Shown here: piece after piece, positions 7,708 through 9,678 of the stretch
How the letters are laid out: each line of letters starts with the position of its first letter
Position numbering within the stretch: the stretch's first letter is position 1
Source of the DNA: JALYIM01 sp040003205
GTDB lineage: Bacteria > Acidobacteriota > Terriglobia > Terriglobales > Acidobacteriaceae
Direction: 5' to 3'
NCBI GenBank assembly: GCA_040003205.1
Contig: JBDUDA010000111.1
Location: 1 to 9,678, forward strand
Length of the DNA stretch: 9,678 bases
The notes under the pieces: generated by a model
Databases searched by the model: none
What the model saw: only the letters and a program-made list of their open reading frames with translations
Told to the model about the DNA's origin: nothing
Made by a program: the position numbers and the translations under genes

Positions 7708-7850
7708 CACCGGCGTGAAGCCATAAGAGCAAATTTCAATTCCTATTCGGGAAAAGCAAATCGCTTAAGTCCCTCCTCGGAACCTTTTCGGACCAGAGCC
7801 GAATCTATATGGGTGCAGAGAGTGTCGTTACCGATACGATATTCTTTGAC
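7708..7850 (+). other. Intergenic stretch after the anti-sigma gene
   Basis: No hairpin terminator is visible after the anti-sigma stop, so transcription may continue into the next gene. The stretch holds GGAACC at 7779-7784, which resembles the -35 element of ECF promoters, followed by TCTAT at 7804-7808 in place of a clear -10 (18 bp after a 7-bp -35). A self-sigma target promoter here is conceivable but weak. No small ORF with a ribosome binding site is seen. Confidence 0.4.
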
Positions 7851-7857
7851 GAGGTGG
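7851..7857 (+). promoter_or_regulatory. Shine-Dalgarno deciding a TTG start
   Basis: GAGGTGG ends 4 nt before TTG at 7862 (GAGG is 7 nt away). An in-frame TGA at 7847-7849 rules out any start further upstream. This site is the main evidence that the small ORF downstream is translated and begins at TTG. Confidence 0.6.
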
Positions 7858-7861
7858 AACT

Positions 7862-8113
7862 TTGATTTCCAGAATTTACAACACCATTTTCGGTTGCCGC
7901 CACCACCATTATAGTTTCCCGATTTCTGTCCCTCTCACGCCCAGCCGTAGCCCTGCCGCGCGGCTCACCGGGACCTACGTCGTGTGCTTGCAATGCGCCA
8001 AGGAATTGCCTTATGACTGGAGCGAGATGAAACTTGTGTCTGGGGAGGTGGCAGCTGCGAAATTGCGTAGTCGCGCTTCCGCGGGACTGATGGCTTCCAA
8101 GCAAGTCGCCTGA
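7862..8113 (+). CDS. Small Cys-rich conserved-looking protein, possible zinc knuckle
   Basis: 83 residues, TTG start with a good Shine-Dalgarno (7851-7857). Function unknown. The N-terminus has GCRHHHYSFP (C12 and His 14-16); the middle has TYVVCLQCAKELPYDWSEMK, with C42-x2-C45. The four-ligand set C12/His/C42/C45 would fit a small treble-clef or ribbon-like zinc site, although the ligand spacing is irregular. From memory, short acidobacterial proteins with 'GTYVVCLxCGKEFxYDWxEM' are common, which is why I call it real; I cannot verify that here. The C-terminal 25 residues (EVAAAKLRSRASAGLMASKQVA) are low-complexity, and the stop abuts a repeat element. It lies 154 bp downstream of the anti-sigma gene on the same strand, so it may be co-transcribed with the sigma pair. 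Confidence 0.65.
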   Translation: MISRIYNTIFGCRHHHYSFPISVPLTPSRSPAARLTGTYVVCLQCAKELPYDWSEMKLVSGEVAAAKLRSRASAGLMASKQVA

Positions 8114-8176
8114 GAATAGGGCTTTTTCGACTGCCTTTGTCGTTAGCGCGACTGCGGTCCGCTCAACATGACAGGG
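8114..8176 (-). repeat. Degenerate dispersed intergenic repeat (CCTGTCAT type)
   Basis: Read on the minus strand the stretch begins CCTGTCATGTTGAGCGGA and ends GTCGAAAAAGCCCTATTCTC. This is the layout of an abundant intergenic repeat that I recall from acidobacterial genomes, often mis-annotated as 'CHVERS/CHLDRS' peptides. Within the window, its first 18 bases match 15 of 18 bases at 9658-9675 in the opposite orientation, which is direct evidence of repetition. It lies wholly between the stop of the small Cys-rich gene and the terminator. The far end is set by eye. Confidence 0.5.
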
Positions 8177-8185
8177 TGCAAACAA

Positions 8186-8216
8186 AAAACGGCGGCCCCA
8201 ATGAGGCCGCCGTTTT
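8186..8216. terminator. Bidirectional intrinsic terminator
   Basis: Perfect 12-bp inverted repeat: AAAACGGCGGCC (8186-8197) and GGCCGCCGTTTT (8205-8216), with a 7-nt loop CCAATGA. The GC core is flanked by A-tract and T-tract. On the minus strand the hairpin is followed by a long T-rich run (TTTTTTGTTT), 16 nt after the M48 protease stop. On the plus strand it ends in TTTTCCTT, 72 nt after the small Cys-rich gene. It separates the two convergent units. Confidence 0.92.
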
Positions 8217-8232
8217 CCTTGTGCTCAGATTG

Positions 8233-9357
8233 CTAGTTGCTGTCGTCCTGCCGGCGCTTCAAGGTTGGACGTCCATCATCTTTGCCATCGTCCTTAGTGG
8301 TCTTGTCGGGGGCTGAGGTACGCCGCAGGCTCGGTTTCCCGCTGTCTTTCTGGTCTACCAATTTGCGGCGGTTCTCCAGTGACGCGAGGCGCGATTTCAC
8401 GTCGTCGAACTCCGACGTGGACACCGTGTACTGCGGTCGCGGAGGCAGTATGCGGGAAATCTCCTCCTGCGACTTGCTGATGCGATCGGGCGTCTGCGGA
8501 TGCGTGGCAAATGCCTTCGATAGTGTTCCTGGTTTCTTCTTCTCCTGCGCCTGAATCTTTTCGAAGAAGCTGATGAAAGCCTGCGGATCGTATCCCGACT
8601 TGTACATGTACTCCAGGCCCAGGTAGTCCGCCTCGCCCTCAAATCCGCGCGAAAACTTCAGGAACGTTAGCGGCAGTGCCAGTCCGGCAGCCTGATAGCC
8701 GGCGTAACCGATGGGCCCACCGACAAAAATCAGCGGGATGGAAGCAAGATTCATTAACTGTCCGCGGGTATTTTCGCGGGCAGCGTGGCAGGCGGCGACG
8801 TGCGCGATTTCATGCGCCATGACTCCGGCCAGTTCAGCCTCTTCGTCCGCAGCTAGGATCAGTCCTGTGTTTACATAGAAGAAGCCTCCCGGCAGGGCGA
8901 AGGCGTTAATTTCGTCGGCGTCAATTACCTTGATCGTGAATGGGACTTGCGCATCGGAGTTACGCACCAGATTCTGCCCGATACGATTTACGTACTCAGT
9001 GATGACAGGGTCCTGCACCAGCTTCGACGTGGACTCCACCTGCATGGCGTATTGCTTGCCCATCGCCATCTGTTTCTCGATGCTGTACCAGTTCCCCATG
9101 CCTCGATCACAGCCGACGTGGCGATTGCCGATGGCGTCAACGTCGCTGCGTCCGCCATCGTGCTCGAACTTCTGCTCGGGCTTCTGATCAGACTGGGCGG
9201 TCGCGGTTTTCGGCGTCGTCGCCGTAGCGGTATTCTTGGCTTGCGGCTGAGTTGAGGTGGCGCCGGAAGGACTTTGGCTGGCTGTGCTCTGGCTCTGTCC
9301 AAATGCAGATCCGAAGCTTAGGACCGCAGCTGCGAAGACTATCAAAGGGATTTTCAT
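8233..9357 (-). CDS. Exported M48-family zinc metalloprotease (BepA/YfgC-like catalytic domain)
   Basis: Predicted periplasmic zinc protease, probably in envelope protein quality control. 374 residues from the ATG at 9357. Residues 1-20 are a signal peptide (MKIPLIVFAAAVLSFGSAFG); 21-65 is a Ser/Thr/Gln/Ala-rich linker. The peptidase domain runs from about 85 to 305: GNWYSIEKQMAMGKQYA, INAFALPGGFFYVNTGLI (150-167), HEIAH (182-186: zinc ligands H182 and H186, catalytic E183), third ligand E242 in FEGEADYLG, and H286 in ATHPQTPDR, the position equivalent to the BepA regulatory His. The C-terminus is a charged tail without the TPR repeats of BepA. Starts at 9396 and 9372 are also in frame. I chose 9357 because it yields a clean signal peptide and has GAGG 9 nt upstream; 9372 would also be acceptable. 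It ends at the shared terminator. Confidence 0.93.
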   Translation of the reverse strand: MKIPLIVFAAAVLSFGSAFGQSQSTASQSPSGATSTQPQAKNTATATTPKTATAQSDQKPEQKFEHDGGRSDVDAIGNRHVGCDRGMGNWYSIEKQMAMGKQYAMQVESTSKLVQDPVITEYVNRIGQNLVRNSDAQVPFTIKVIDADEINAFALPGGFFYVNTGLILAADEEAELAGVMAHEIAHVAACHAARENTRGQLMNLASIPLIFVGGPIGYAGYQAAGLALPLTFLKFSRGFEGEADYLGLEYMYKSGYDPQAFISFFEKIQAQEKKKPGTLSKAFATHPQTPDRISKSQEEISRILPPRPQYTVSTSEFDDVKSRLASLENRRKLVDQKDSGKPSLRRTSAPDKTTKDDGKDDGRPTLKRRQDDSN

Positions 9358-9396
9358 ATTAGACGGCCTCATCCGTCCCAAGCGTTCTCGCCGCAT

Positions 9397-9534
9397 CAGG
9401 ACTCATTCTACGCCGGCACGGGCCTCCGGCTGAAACTCTCATAACAATTGGACGCACACAGACTTAAGAAGGTTATCCGGACAAAAAAAGTGTCGGCGGT
9501 TTGAGTTTCGACTGGTTCTGATTGCGATTTGCTA
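9397..9534. other. Region upstream of the M48 protease gene
   Basis: This stretch between the protease start region and the tandem array should hold the protease promoter on the minus strand. I see no convincing -35/-10 pair. A minus-strand open frame (9408-9665) crosses both this stretch and the tandem array, but has no recognisable domain. Nothing else is supported. Confidence 0.4.
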
Positions 9535-9642
9535 TGACTTGGGATTTCGCCCTGACTTGGGATCTTGCCCTGACTTGCGAGTTTAACCTGACTTGGGGGT
9601 TTGCTCTGACTTGGGGGTTTGCCCTGATTTGGAGGCAGTGGC
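9535..9642. repeat. 18-bp tandem direct repeat array, about six units
   Basis: Contiguous 18-bp units begin with TGACTTG at 9535, 9553, 9571, 9589 and 9607, with a decayed sixth unit (TGATTTGG...) at 9625. The best unit is TGACTTGGGGGTTTGCCC. A further shortened relative (TGATTGCGATTTGCTA) lies at 9519-9534. The first seven bases are the most conserved and the middle is variable. Units are adjacent with no spacers, so this is not CRISPR. It sits about 180-280 bp upstream of the M48 protease start. Because 18 is a multiple of three, the array keeps frames open on both strands, and the direction of any coding use is unclear. Confidence 0.9.
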
Positions 9643-9657
9643 TCAAGGTCAAAAAAA

Positions 9658-9678
9658 CCTGTCATCTCGACCGGAGTC
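9658..9678 (+). repeat. Start of a second dispersed intergenic repeat, cut by window edge
   Basis: CCTGTCATCTCGACCGGAGT, preceded by seven A residues, is the typical opening of acidobacterial intergenic repeats that translate as CHLDRS (from memory). It matches the minus-strand start of the 8114-8176 element at 15 of 18 positions. Only the first 21 bases are inside the window, so its extent is unknown. Confidence 0.45.

Noticed and set aside
7805..8185. Minus-strand 126-codon open frame beginning MFAPCHVERT
   Set aside because: Its first part is the dispersed repeat (CHVER- reading) and the rest is antisense to the small Cys-rich gene, which has the better start signal.
9535..9642. Tandem repeats as a CRISPR array
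   Set aside because: The 18-bp units are directly adjacent with no unique spacers, and there are no cas genes.
9408..9665. Minus-strand 85-codon frame with QGKPPS repeats as a gene
   Set aside because: Not listed as a CDS: no domain, weak start signal, and the repeat array alone explains the open frame. Kept as a finding.

Overview
The window looks like a chromosomal segment of a soil-type Acidobacteriota (Terriglobia, in the neighbourhood of Koribacter/Granulicella). I infer this from protein style: the M48 protease with its GNWYS-EKQ-AMGK region, a GAF protein ending in a charged helical module that I associate with this phylum, a small Cys-rich 'YVVCLQCAKE-YDW' protein, and intergenic repeats of the CCTGTCAT-type common there. 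Base composition is moderately GC-rich and even, with no integrase, transposase, tRNA or CRISPR. This is mostly core and lineage-typical gene content, not an island.

Layout. Positions 1-2456 (+) hold the 3' part of ileS (isoleucyl-tRNA synthetase; its start lies before the window). It is followed closely by lspA (signal peptidase II), the classic ileS-lspA pairing. Only 19 bp separate the lspA stop from the stop of a convergent (-) operon. That operon is transcribed from about 6540 down to 3006 and encodes a cytosolic GAF-domain protein and then a secreted, TPR-rich soluble lytic transglycosylase (Slt type). A 281-bp region (6450-6730) divides it from a divergent (+) unit: an ECF sigma factor whose stop overlaps the GTG start of a small zinc-binding anti-sigma factor. 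After 154 bp comes a small Cys-rich protein starting at TTG (7862-8113). The gap after it contains a degenerate dispersed-repeat copy (about 8114-8176) and a perfect 12-bp-stem bidirectional terminator (8186-8216). The terminator also serves the convergent M48 zinc metalloprotease (8233-9357, -). Upstream of the protease (9397-9678) is an array of about six 18-bp tandem repeats. At the very edge lies the start of a second CCTGTCAT-type repeat in the opposite orientation to the first.

Functionally, the window combines translation and lipoprotein maturation (IleS, LspA), cell-wall remodelling (Slt), envelope proteolysis (M48, BepA-like) and stress-type transcription control (ECF sigma with ZAS anti-sigma). 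A link between the sigma system and the envelope genes is plausible but not shown by the sequence. I found no convincing wholly new system. The best leads are the repeat structures, the GAF protein's C-terminal module, and the small Cys-rich protein next to the sigma/anti-sigma pair.
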